Assembly (NCBI RefSeq): GCF_006539505.1
Contig: NZ_BJND01000046.1
Location: 1 to 64,000 of the forward strand
Length of the DNA: 64,000 nucleotides
Direction: 5' to 3'
Source of the DNA: Streptomyces spinoverrucosus
Lineage (GTDB): Bacteria > Actinomycetota > Actinomycetes > Streptomycetales > Streptomycetaceae
This document shows, in pieces, positions 50,074 to 58,959 of this stretch. The notes beneath the pieces are model-generated. The model ran no database searches and was not told the DNA's origin. It saw nothing but the letters and a program-made list of their open reading frames with translations. Within the stretch, counting starts at the first letter, position 1. Each line of letters opens with the position of its first letter. The translations under genes and the position numbers were made by a program.

Positions 50074-53000
50074 CTACCGCACCCCGATCGCGCCGGTGAT
50101 CGTCTGGATCACCGAGCCGCCCCGGTCGTCCCGCGCCGACGCCCGCAGCGAGACGTACGAGGCATCCCGCGGCACGCTCAGCACCCCACGCCAGGAGCCC
50201 GCCTCGCCCGTCAACCGCACCGGCCGCCACGACTGCCCGTCGTCGTAGGACACTTCGAGCGTCGCCTGCCGGATGCGCCCGGTGTCCACCGCGCCCTGCA
50301 CGTACTCGGCGTGGATCCCGACGGGCATCTTCCGTCCGCCCCGCACCTCGCCCGCGAGGTCGGTGTCGATGTCGAAGCCGAGGTTGATCAGCGGCAGGTA
50401 CGTCCAGCGGTCGGTGGGTGTCTCCGCCGACCGGAACGTCCACTCGGCGTGGCCCCGCGTGGCCGGTTCCCAGCGCCCGGCGTCGAGCGTGGTGTCGGTG
50501 ACCACCCGGTAGGTGCGCTCGTCGGCGGGCGCGTCCCGGACGTAGACGCCGGAGCCGCGCCGCCGGTCGACCAGCTCGCCGTCCAGATACACCTCCGTGT
50601 ACTGGGACATGCCGCTCTCCTCGCTCCACACATCGCCGAAGCCGGTGTGGTCGGGCCCGGAGTCGCCCCAGCCCGGCGTGTTGAACTGGAGCTGGTCACC
50701 GGAGCGTTCCTGTCCCCAGCCGAGCCCGGTGCCGAGCCAGGGGTGCCAGACCGGCTGGAACCAGTTCAGCGTGGGCCGGGTGCCGCCCCGGTAGCGGACG
50801 AGCCCGCTGCGCTGCTCCAGGTCTCCTTCCCCGAGCACGACCGACTCGTGCCACAGCTGTCCGGCGCCGGTGGAGACGTAGTCGGTGCGCTCGGCCGGGT
50901 AGTCGATCCGCTCGCGGAAGCCGAGGCCGATGGGGAAGGTGTCGGTGATCGAGTACCGGAACTCGCCGCCGGGAACCGGCTCGCGCGCGTGGAACCTGGT
51001 CCGTACGGCGGCGAGTTCGTCCTCGTCGGGCGCGTAGGTCAGATCGCGGTCCGGTACGGCGCCCGGGTAGCCCTTCGACAGGTCGTAGACGTACGGAGTG
51101 TTCCGGGTGCCGGTCATGTCGACCGTCCCGGCGTTCCGCAGCCGTGCCGCGTCGGCGGCGTTGACGGTGGCGATCTGGAACGGGCGGTCGGCGTTGTCGT
51201 CGTCGCCCCACCAGGCGTTCAGGCGGCCGGGCGCGTCGTCCGTCACGAACAGCGCCTTCACGCCCGCCTCCTGGGCGGCTTGGGCGAGCGCGGCGGGCTC
51301 GGTGCCCTCGGTGAGGCGGGCGAGGACCGCCTTGCCGCGCACATCGGTCATGGGGCCGTCCCCGACGTCCACCAACGGCAGCCTGCTGCGGCCCTCGATC
51401 AGGGTGCTGCCGGGCTGGACCAGCGCCTCGCCGACCCCGCGCACCTCAAGCAGCGGCTTGCCGAGCCGCCACACGGTCCGATACTCGAAGCTGCCCTCGG
51501 TGACCTTCCGGGTGGGCGCGGCGAAGACGCTGTCGTACCTCACCGGCACCTGCACCGCGCCGAACAGCTCGGAGCCGTGCGCGCTGCGGTCGTACTCCAT
51601 GATCAGCTGCCGGGTCTCGGTGCGCCGGTCGACCTCGGCCTCGATCTCCCGCAGTTCGCGCCCGTCGAGCGTGACCTCCACGTCCCGGTCGAGGGTGATC
51701 TGCGGTGCCGCGAGGAAGCCCAGGCCGAGCGAGTCGGCGCCGTGGCTGCCGCGGACGTCGAGGAAGGACGCCAGGCTGTAGGTGCCGGGGGCCAGCCGCA
51801 GCTGGAGCGTGCCGGAGTCGCCGACATGGGCCGGGGCGGGGTCGGCGCCCTCGGCGAGGCGCTGCACGACGAGGTCGGCGGCGGTGGGAGCGCCGTCGCG
51901 GTCCTTGACGTGGACGGTGAGGGTGTACCGCTCCTCCTCCTTGACCAGCCCGAACGCGGTGTGCGCGACCGGCTCGCCGTCGACGGACGCGACGATCCGC
52001 CCGCTGTTGTTCCCCACCGGCGCCTGTGCGCCGTCACCGGTCACGGTGGTGGAGGCGGTGCCGTGCGCGGGGACGGTGAGGGTGGAGTCGGCGAGGGTGG
52101 CGATGCCGTCCGTGCCCTCGACGGACAGGCTCACCTCGATGTCTTGGTCGGAGGAGTTGGTGTAGGTGAGGGTCCGCGTCACCGGCTGATTGCTGTCGTA
52201 CGGCCACCGGTAGAACCCGAGATCGACGCTTCCGGTGGCGGTGATCGACGCGTCGATCGCGTCGGGCACACTCACCCGGCCCGCGCCCAAGGTGTAGGCG
52301 GAGGCGTCGACCTGCCGGGACGTCGACATCAACGCGTCCTTGAGCTGGGCGCCCGTCCAGTCCGGGTGCCGCTCGGCGAGCAGCGCGGCCACCCCCGCCA
52401 CATGCGGGGTCGCCATCGAGGTACCGCTCATGGTCGTGTAGGAGCCGCTGCCCGGGCTGAGCTGGGACCGCGCGGCGAGGATGTCGACGCCCGGTGCCGC
52501 GAGGTCGGGCTTGAGCGCCTGGTCGCCGAAACGGGGTCCGGCGCTGGTGAAGTAGGCGGCCCGGTCGGCGGAGTCGACCGCGCCCACGGTGAGGGCGGCG
52601 TCGGCGGCGCCGGGCGAACCGATGGAGGAGGGGGCGCCCGGTGTTTCCGGCGGCGACCACGAAGAGCGCGCCCGTCTCCTTGGACAGGGTGTTGACGGCC
52701 TGCGCCATGGGGTCGGTGCCGTCGCTCGGCTCGGTCGTACCTAGGCTCATGGACACGATGTCCGCGCCCACCTCCCGCGCGGCCCACTCCATCCCGGCGA
52801 TGATCTGCGACTCGCTGCCCGAGCCCTGGTCGTCGAGCACCTTGCCGACGGCGAGCGCGGCGCCCGGTGCGACACCCTTCTCGGCACCGTCCGACGCGGC
52901 CCCCGTACCGGCGACGGTGGAGGCGACGTGCGTGCCGTGCCCGTCCCGGTCGGCGACCTCCTGCCCCTCGATGAAGCTCCGGCTCACGGAGACCTGCTCC

Positions 53001-53680
53001 GCCAGGTCGGGATGGGTGGTGTCCACGCCGGTGTCGAGCACGGCGACGGTGACGCCCTTGCCGGTGAGCCCGGCCTCCCAGGCGGCCGGTGTCCCGATCT
53101 GGGCGTTGCTCTCGGCCAGGTCGGCGCTGACCCGCCCGTCCAGCCAGACGCCGTCGATCCCGGCGGACTTCCGGGTGACCGCCCGCCAGAACTCCCGCCC
53201 CTTGACCGCCTCGACGGCGGCGCCGCGCACGGAGGGCAGCGCGCGGGTCCGCTCGGCACCGGCCGGGGTGGCGGCCCGCACGCCCTTGCCGTACGTCACG
53301 ATCAGCGGCAGCTCGCCCGTCCGGTCGTCGGCGTACCCCTGACGTATCAACTCGCCGACGTCGAAAAGCCGTTCGTCGAGCGTGCCGGCGCGCAGATACG
53401 GCAGGGCCTCGTCCGGTACGACGGTGAGGGTGCCGTTCGCCGACTGGGTGCGCACCGCCCCGGTGGCCCCCTCGGGCCGGTCCACCGTGACCGTCTTCCG
53501 GCCGCCGCCGAGGTCGGTGACGGTCACCCGGTCGCCGGTGACGAGCGTGACGGTACGGGCACCGGCCCCGGCGGCGTCCGCCACGCTCTCCTGCGCGGCC
53601 ACCGGACCGGCGGGCAGCAGCCCCAGCACAAGCCCGGCCGCCAGCGTCACCGCCCCACGTCCGACTGGTCCTCTGGTCAT
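50074..53680 (-). pseudogene. secreted S8 (subtilisin-type) peptidase, frameshifted
   Basis: Begins at ATG 53680 with a signal peptide (GAVTLAAGLVLGLLPAGPVAA) and an I9-type propeptide region. Asp (VAVLDTGVDTTHPD) and His (DGHGTHVAST) of the triad are in the first frame. After VVAAGNTG the frame is wrong, and the Ser motif GTSMATPHVAGVAAL and the long C-terminal beta-domains continue in the next frame to 50074. The total, 3607 bases, is one more than a multiple of three. One extra C (plus strand) in the CCC at 52637-52639 explains it. Repaired, the protein is about 1201 residues. Either an inactivated gene or a homopolymer sequencing error. Confidence 0.85.
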
Positions 53681-54003
53681 CCCACGCCCTCTCCTCGTCG
53701 GGTGATGGGGACGAGTGTCAGGGGGCTTGTGTTGCCGGGGAGTTGAACGGAGGTGGCGGGTTGGCGCAGTGGCGGGTTTCCGCCAGTGCGACGGGGAGCA
53801 TGCACGAGCTGGTGGGGATCGCCCGGAGTCGGCTCCGGGCAGTCACGTCAAGCTTGCCGGGCCCGGCGCACCGCAAGACCACCCGTACGGCCGAGCCCCG
53901 CCCGGCCCCCTCCAGAAGGCGCCCCCCACCCGGGCCCCCGCACGATGCCAATGAGGCCCGCCGCCCGGCGGCACCTCGGTCCATGTGCTCGGGAGGATCC
54001 GCC
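53681..54003. other. intergenic region upstream of mbl
   Basis: These 323 bases hold no supported gene. A near-perfect dyad (CGCAGTGGCGG 53765-53775, CCGCCAGTGCG 53780-53790, 10 of 11 pairs) may be an operator for either divergent gene. CGGGAGGA (53989-53996) is the mbl ribosome site. Confidence 0.55.
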
Positions 54004-55041
54004 ATGACCGCCAGTCTGGAGCAGCTGCGGCGCTGCCATTTCGCCGTCGACCTGGGGGCGGCGCGGACACGGGTGTACGTCAAGGGCACGGGGCTCGTCG
54101 TGGACCAGCCGTCGGTGGCCGCCATGAACACCCGTACCGGGGCGCTGATCGCGGTCGGTGAGCTCGCCGAGAAGATGACCGGACGCACACCGCACTACAT
54201 CCGGGTCGTCCGGCCGGTGTCCGGCGGCACGGTGGTCGACATCGAGATGGCCCAGCGGATGCTGCGCCATCTGCTCGGCGACAAGATCCGCCGCACGCTG
54301 CGCCGCAAGCCGCGGCTGCGCGCCGCCGCCTGTACGCCGCACGACGCCGATCCCCTCGCCCAGCGCGCGACCATCGAGACCCTGGTCGGGCTCGGGGCGC
54401 GGCGGGTCGAGCTGGTCGACACGCTCATCGCCGCCGCCGTCGGCTGCGGGCTGCCGGTGGAGCAGCCGGAGGCGACCATGGTTTTGGTGTGCGGGGCGGC
54501 CGCCACGCAGGTCGCGGTGCTCTCCCTCGGCTCGATCGTGACCGCCGAGCGGATTCCGGTCGGCGGTGAGGCCGTGGACCACGCGATCGTGCAGCATCTG
54601 CGGCACGAGCACGAGTTGATGCTGCCGAGTCAGTCGGTACGACCGTTGCAGCTCGCCCTGTCCGGCAACGGGCTCACCCCGCACGGACCGGCCTCCACGG
54701 AGATCCACGGGCGTGATGTCGCCACCGGCCTCCCCCGCAGCGTGCGGGTCGCCACCGCCGCCGTGCGCGACGCCATCCAGACGCCGCTGACCGCGGTGCT
54801 GGACGGTATCGGCAAGGTGCTGCGGGACTGCCCGCCGGACCTGGTGGCCGACCTCGCCGACCGGGGGATCATGATGGTGGGCGGCAGCGCCCTGCTCCCC
54901 GGGTTCGACCAGATGCTGCGGCAGGCCACCGGCATGCCGGTGCACATCGCCGAACGGCCCGACGTGTGCGCCATACAGGGCCTCGGCACCATGCTGGAGG
55001 GCCGGGTCGCACCGCTGGATCTGGACCCGCTGACGCCCTGA
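54004..55041 (+). CDS. mbl: MreB-like actin homologue (Mbl type)
   Basis: This is 345 residues from ATG 54004. Actin-fold motifs: phosphate-1 FAVDLGAARTRVYVKG (12-27), connect-1, phosphate-2 as VLVCGAAATQVAVLSLG (the usual DxGGGT is degenerate), and adenosine motif GIMMVGGSALLPGFDQML. Streptomyces carry MreB plus an Mbl paralogue near matB; the neighbourhood here matches the latter. It helps organise the spore wall. The degenerate phosphate-2 loop suggests weak or altered nucleotide hydrolysis. Confidence 0.85.
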   Translation: MTASLEQLRRCHFAVDLGAARTRVYVKGTGLVVDQPSVAAMNTRTGALIAVGELAEKMTGRTPHYIRVVRPVSGGTVVDIEMAQRMLRHLLGDKIRRTLRRKPRLRAAACTPHDADPLAQRATIETLVGLGARRVELVDTLIAAAVGCGLPVEQPEATMVLVCGAAATQVAVLSLGSIVTAERIPVGGEAVDHAIVQHLRHEHELMLPSQSVRPLQLALSGNGLTPHGPASTEIHGRDVATGLPRSVRVATAAVRDAIQTPLTAVLDGIGKVLRDCPPDLVADLADRGIMMVGGSALLPGFDQMLRQATGMPVHIAERPDVCAIQGLGTMLEGRVAPLDLDPLTP

Positions 55042-55068
55042 GCACACCGACCGGTCCCCGGGACGTGC

Positions 55069-55986
55069 TCAGCGGGCGAACCAGCAGCGGATCGTCGTCC
55101 CCTCCTCGCCGGTGTGCACGCGTACCAGGTCGGCGACCAGGTTCACCAGCAGCAGCCCCCGGCCCCCGCGCTGGTCCCGGGCGGCGGGGCGGCGGCCCGC
55201 GAGCGGGTCCGCAAGGCGGCCCGTGTCACGGACCTCGCACACCACGTACCCGTCCTCGGCCCACACCCGCAGCTCACCCGAACCGCCGCCGTGGACCACG
55301 CTGTTGGTGGTCAGCTCGGCGGTGACCAGCGCCAGGTCCTCCAGTCGCGTACCGGCCAGCCCGAACCGCGCCGCCTCCCGGGTGGCGGTGTGCCGGGCCG
55401 TCGGCAGCGAGTCGGCGGCGAACGCGAAGGACAGCGCGTCCGGCACGACGGGCAGCGGCTCGTTGTAGCGGCTGACGACGCCTTCCCAGTCGTACGCCGA
55501 ACTGCCCTGCTCCCGGCCCGAGGAGATGACCGTGGGATGGGTGGCGCGGGCGTCGGTGAGCACCTCCTCGTCCAGGGCCCGGACGTCGTACGGGCACAGG
55601 ATGGTCACCCGGCGGCCCGCGAACGCCGCGTTGATCAGGGCCTCGTGCTGGGCGCAGGCCGGGTACTCGGTGGGGGTGCGGCCGGCCCAGATCGGCTCGC
55701 CGATGATCCGCACCCGGCGGCCGGCCGGCTGGGCGTCGGCGAACGCGCGTAGCACGCCGGGAATGATGCGGCCGGGGTTGCGTCCGGCCTCGCGCATGTC
55801 CAGCAGCCGCACCGCGTCGGCGATGTCGCCGAGCCCGTCCCGGATCAGCGCCAGGTTCTTGCCGGGCACGGCCACCGCCACCGGCTCCCCGGCGGCCAGG
55901 CCCTCGCGGATGAAGGGGACGGTGCCGTCGAGGTACTCGTGCTCGTCGGCGTAGAACAGCGCGGGGTGCACGAAGGACGCACTCAT
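55069..55986 (-). CDS. MEDS-domain protein with C-terminal HATPase (anti-sigma kinase-like)
   Basis: The 305-residue protein has an N-terminal MEDS sensor domain (HPALFYADEHEYLDGTVPFIREGLAAGEPV, by its ends; GEPIWAGRTPTEYPAC; CPYDV). A GHKL ATPase follows from about 215, with N box ELTTNSVVHGGG, VCEVRDTG and GGRGLLLVNLVAD. It overlaps the STAS gene by four bases. A kinase/antagonist pair for a sigma factor is the likely role, with MEDS sensing small methylated or hydrocarbon ligands. Confidence 0.88.
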   Translation of the reverse strand: MSASFVHPALFYADEHEYLDGTVPFIREGLAAGEPVAVAVPGKNLALIRDGLGDIADAVRLLDMREAGRNPGRIIPGVLRAFADAQPAGRRVRIIGEPIWAGRTPTEYPACAQHEALINAAFAGRRVTILCPYDVRALDEEVLTDARATHPTVISSGREQGSSAYDWEGVVSRYNEPLPVVPDALSFAFAADSLPTARHTATREAARFGLAGTRLEDLALVTAELTTNSVVHGGGSGELRVWAEDGYVVCEVRDTGRLADPLAGRRPAARDQRGGRGLLLVNLVADLVRVHTGEEGTTIRCWFAR

Positions 55987-56333
55987 GACATCGCCACCTC
56001 GATCGCCGACAGATCGGGCCAGAACAACTCCAGTGTCCGGCACAGGGCGGGCGGCGGCCGGTGGACCACGATCCGCCGGCCGGCGGGCAGCCGCCGCGCG
56101 GCGTCCACCAGCACCCCGGCGCCCGCGACGTCCACGAACGTCACGGCGGCCAGTTCCAGGTGACACACGGCCCTGCCGTCCCGCACGACCTCCTCCAGTG
56201 CGCGTTCCCAGATCCCGCGGGTGGCCAGCCCCACCTCTCCGACCGCGCGTACGCCGAACCGCTCGGCCAGCGGTGCGACGGTCAGCTCCGCCGCGCCGCC
56301 GGACCCGGACGGAACCCGGTACTGGATGGTCAC
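55983..56333 (-). CDS. STAS-domain protein lacking the phosphorylation Ser
   Basis: The 116-residue protein is a single STAS fold: LTVAPLAERFGVRAVGEVG, CHLELAAVTFVDVAGAGVLVDAARRL. At the position of the phosphorylated Ser/Thr (DSSG/DTAG in active antagonists) it has DVAG, so the usual switch is missing. It is coupled to the MEDS-ATPase gene. It may bind the kinase constitutively or sense something else. Confidence 0.88.
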   Translation of the reverse strand: MTIQYRVPSGSGGAAELTVAPLAERFGVRAVGEVGLATRGIWERALEEVVRDGRAVCHLELAAVTFVDVAGAGVLVDAARRLPAGRRIVVHRPPPALCRTLELFWPDLSAIEVAMS

Positions 56334-56470
56334 AGCCGTCTCCCCATACTCCTGGACACGTCGCGCCTACCCCGACACGAACCGGTCAATCCCCGAAGCC
56401 GGGCGGCCGGCGGGGTGTAGGGCGCCGCGTCTCGGGAAGGCGCACGTTCAGCATCGGGGCGACGGGGGGC

Positions 56471-56507
56471 TCCACTCCAGACTGACTGTCCACTCCAGGA
56501 CTGACTG
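56471..56507. repeat. tandem direct repeat before the STAS-ANTAR gene
   Basis: TCCACTCCAGACTGACTG (56471-56488) is followed at once by TCCACTCCAGGACTGACTG (56489-56507), and TCC begins a third. It lies 33 bases before the ATG and could bind a regulator or set a folded leader. It has the look of a recent duplication. Confidence 0.6.
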
Positions 56508-56539
56508 TCCACGACGTTCGGGACCACGAAGGCGGTGAC

Positions 56540-57232
56540 ATGACCTCAGTGGCACCACCCTCTCTCGGGGAGCGGTTGCACCCACTCACCATCGACTGCC
56601 GCACCGACGGCACCGGCCGGGCCGTGTTGTGCGCGCGGGGCGAGGTCGTCCACGGCTGCGCCGACATCCTGGCCGAGGCGCTGGCCGAACTGCCCGCCGG
56701 TACCGGCCGGGTGGAGCTGGACATGGTCGGCGTCATCTTCATGGACACGGCAGGACAGCAGTTCCTCGACACCCTGCGCGACTACGGGCGCCGGCACCTG
56801 ATCCCGGTCTCCGCCACCAACTGGCACGGCCAGCCGCGCCGCATCCTGGAGCTGATCGGCTTGGACACCACCGACCCCCTGCGCCCCGCAGACCCGAACC
56901 CCCCGGCCCGCCCGTCGCCCGCTCCCCTCCCCTCCCCCGTGTCCCTGGAACGCGCGGAACAGCTCCACGATCTGCGCGAGGAGATCGAGCACCTGCGCCG
57001 GGCCATCGCCTCCCGCCCGGTGATCGACCAGGCCCGCGGCATCCTCATGGCCACCCACGGCTGCACCTCGGACGAGGCCTGGCACATCCTGCGGGAGGCC
57101 TCCCAGCTCTCCAACACCAAGCTCCACACGGTCGCCGCGGCCATCACCTCCGGCACGGAGAGCGACGGCCCGCCCCCGCCGGACGAGGTGCGCGTGGCGC
57201 TGCGCCGGGCGCTTGAGCGGCGGGGGCAGTGA
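56540..57232 (+). CDS. STAS-ANTAR fusion regulator
   Basis: The 230-residue protein combines an N-terminal STAS domain (about 15-110, with a phosphorylatable Thr in VIFMDTAGQQFL), a Pro-rich linker (about 118-135), a coiled coil (LERAEQLHDLREEIEHLRRA) and an ANTAR RNA-binding domain (RPVIDQARGILMATHGCTSD, then EAWHILREASQLSNTKL). ANTAR proteins bind paired hexaloop hairpins in nascent RNA to block termination. Here, the input would be a phosphorylation-controlled STAS module, perhaps set by the ATPase encoded next door. It ends five bases from the converging deaminase gene. Confidence 0.9.
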   Translation: MTSVAPPSLGERLHPLTIDCRTDGTGRAVLCARGEVVHGCADILAEALAELPAGTGRVELDMVGVIFMDTAGQQFLDTLRDYGRRHLIPVSATNWHGQPRRILELIGLDTTDPLRPADPNPPARPSPAPLPSPVSLERAEQLHDLREEIEHLRRAIASRPVIDQARGILMATHGCTSDEAWHILREASQLSNTKLHTVAAAITSGTESDGPPPPDEVRVALRRALERRGQ

Positions 57233-57237
57233 GGGGG

Positions 57238-58893
57238 TCACACCCCGTATCCCGGCGTGCTGCCGAAGGTCCGTTCGAAGGAGTGGAAGGCGGCCTCCTG
57301 CCGCCACTGGAGCGCGGCCTTGGGACTGGCCGCCAGCAGACGGCGACAGCCCGGACCGGGATCGGAAACACCGGGCCGTTCACCCCGGCAGGCGCCCGCG
57401 AGGTGGTACCCGTCCCGCGTCGGATTGCCGCGCCACAGGCTGCCGCCCGGCAGGAAGGCGTACTCCAGGGAGGCCCGGGCCAGGTCCTTCAGGTCCGGGT
57501 ACGACAGGGCGTAGGTCTCGGCGGCGTACTGGTACTCGCGGCTGATGTCGGTGCGGCTGACGCCGGGGTCGTCGGTGGACAGCACGACCGGGACGCCGTG
57601 GCGGCGGTAGGTGGTGAAGGGGTGGTCGTCGCCGCGTACGCCGAGGATCTGGGCGTTGCTGGTGAAGGGCACCTCGACGGCGATCTCGCGGTCGGCCATG
57701 GTGCGGGCGGTGCGCTGCCAGTCGTCCTCGTGGACCAGGTCGACACCGTGGCCGATGCGCTCGGCACCGGCGACGTCCACGGCCTGCTGGATGTGGAACT
57801 TCAGGTCCTCGGGCTTGACGAGACCGGGCCACAGCTCGCCCGCGTGCAGGGTGATGTGTGCGCGGGGGTAGACGCCGCGCAGGTGGTTCAGCATGCGCAT
57901 GTGCAGGCGGTAGTCGCGCAGGGCGATCTCGCCGTCCTCGGGCTGGACGAGGTTGACCGCGACGAACCGGGAGTCCCGCTCGGCCAGGCGCATGCCGAGG
58001 GCGATCTGGGTGAAGACCCGCTCCGGTGAACTGCCGCGCCCCACGTGGGAGATGAAACGGACGGGCAGATCGCAGGCGGGCCGCGGCTGACCGGTGTCAC
58101 AGCGGGCTGCCGTACGGAACTCGGCGTCGGCGGCGTCCGCTTCCTCCCGGGCCTCGGCCACCAGCCTGTCCAGCTTGCCCCCGGCCGTCAGCTTCCCGTG
58201 CAGCTTGGCCAGGTCGCTGTCCCAGCCGACCTCGGCGGCGAGCTTCTTCGCACCGGCGGAGGCCGGGGTGACCATGGTCTCCAGATAGAACTGGTTCTGC
58301 GCGGCCACGTCGTCGGCGACCTCGGCGAGCAGCTTGCCGCGGTGGCGTTCGGACACCGCCCCGAACTTGCCGAAGGTGGCGAAGAAGTGGTCGTGGCCGT
58401 TCTGGTCCGGCGGGAAGTCCTGCATGGACCAGGCGCGGAGGATCGCGTCGTGGAAGGCGCGGTCGGTTCGGGCGTCGGCGGCGGGCCGGGTCCCCGTACC
58501 GCAGGGTGGGGCGACGGCGGTCATCGTCGCGGTCTCGATGCACAGTCCGTCTTCGGCGGCCAGCTCGATCAGATACTCGGTGGTGGCCGCGCCGGAGAGG
58601 TGGTTGTGCAGATCCGCCCCCTTGGGCAGCTTCCGGAAGAAGCCACTCAGCAGGCGGGGTTGGTGTCGGATGGCGTCCAGGTACGCGTTCGTACCCCTCT
58701 CCGGCACGGTCACCGGCCGTGGTGGGGACGCCGCTCGGGCAGGTCCGGGCGTGAGCAGGGTGGACGACGTCAGCAGGGCCAGCGCGCCCAGTCCGGCCAC
58801 CGCGAGGCGGCGGGCGGACCGGGGCGGCTGGGGCGCGGAGCGAAGGATCGGAGCAGTCACGCCCGCATCATCGTCAGGGGGATGCCCGGACAT
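57238..58893 (-). CDS. secreted adenosine deaminase-like (ADGF/CECR1 type) protein
   Basis: This is about 551 residues from ATG 58893, or 540 from GTG 58860; neither start has a clear ribosome site. A signal peptide (RRLAVAGLGALALLTSSTLL, then PARA cut) precedes an amidohydrolase barrel with all ADA metal and catalytic motifs: DLHNHLSG (H96, H98), LHAGEL (H350, E353), RIGHGVDL (H382) and STDDPG (D441, D442). A long insert (about 120-290) lies between the first strands. It would deaminate extracellular adenosine or a related nucleoside, by analogy to secreted ADA growth-factor proteins. Confidence 0.88.
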   Translation of the reverse strand: MSGHPPDDDAGVTAPILRSAPQPPRSARRLAVAGLGALALLTSSTLLTPGPARAASPPRPVTVPERGTNAYLDAIRHQPRLLSGFFRKLPKGADLHNHLSGAATTEYLIELAAEDGLCIETATMTAVAPPCGTGTRPAADARTDRAFHDAILRAWSMQDFPPDQNGHDHFFATFGKFGAVSERHRGKLLAEVADDVAAQNQFYLETMVTPASAGAKKLAAEVGWDSDLAKLHGKLTAGGKLDRLVAEAREEADAADAEFRTAARCDTGQPRPACDLPVRFISHVGRGSSPERVFTQIALGMRLAERDSRFVAVNLVQPEDGEIALRDYRLHMRMLNHLRGVYPRAHITLHAGELWPGLVKPEDLKFHIQQAVDVAGAERIGHGVDLVHEDDWQRTARTMADREIAVEVPFTSNAQILGVRGDDHPFTTYRRHGVPVVLSTDDPGVSRTDISREYQYAAETYALSYPDLKDLARASLEYAFLPGGSLWRGNPTRDGYHLAGACRGERPGVSDPGPGCRRLLAASPKAALQWRQEAAFHSFERTFGSTPGYGV

Positions 58894-58959
58894 GCGTGGA
58901 TTGAGAGGTACCGGGGGACGTCCACTCTCGTGGGTGACTCGGCGGGTGGAGCGGGTGGT

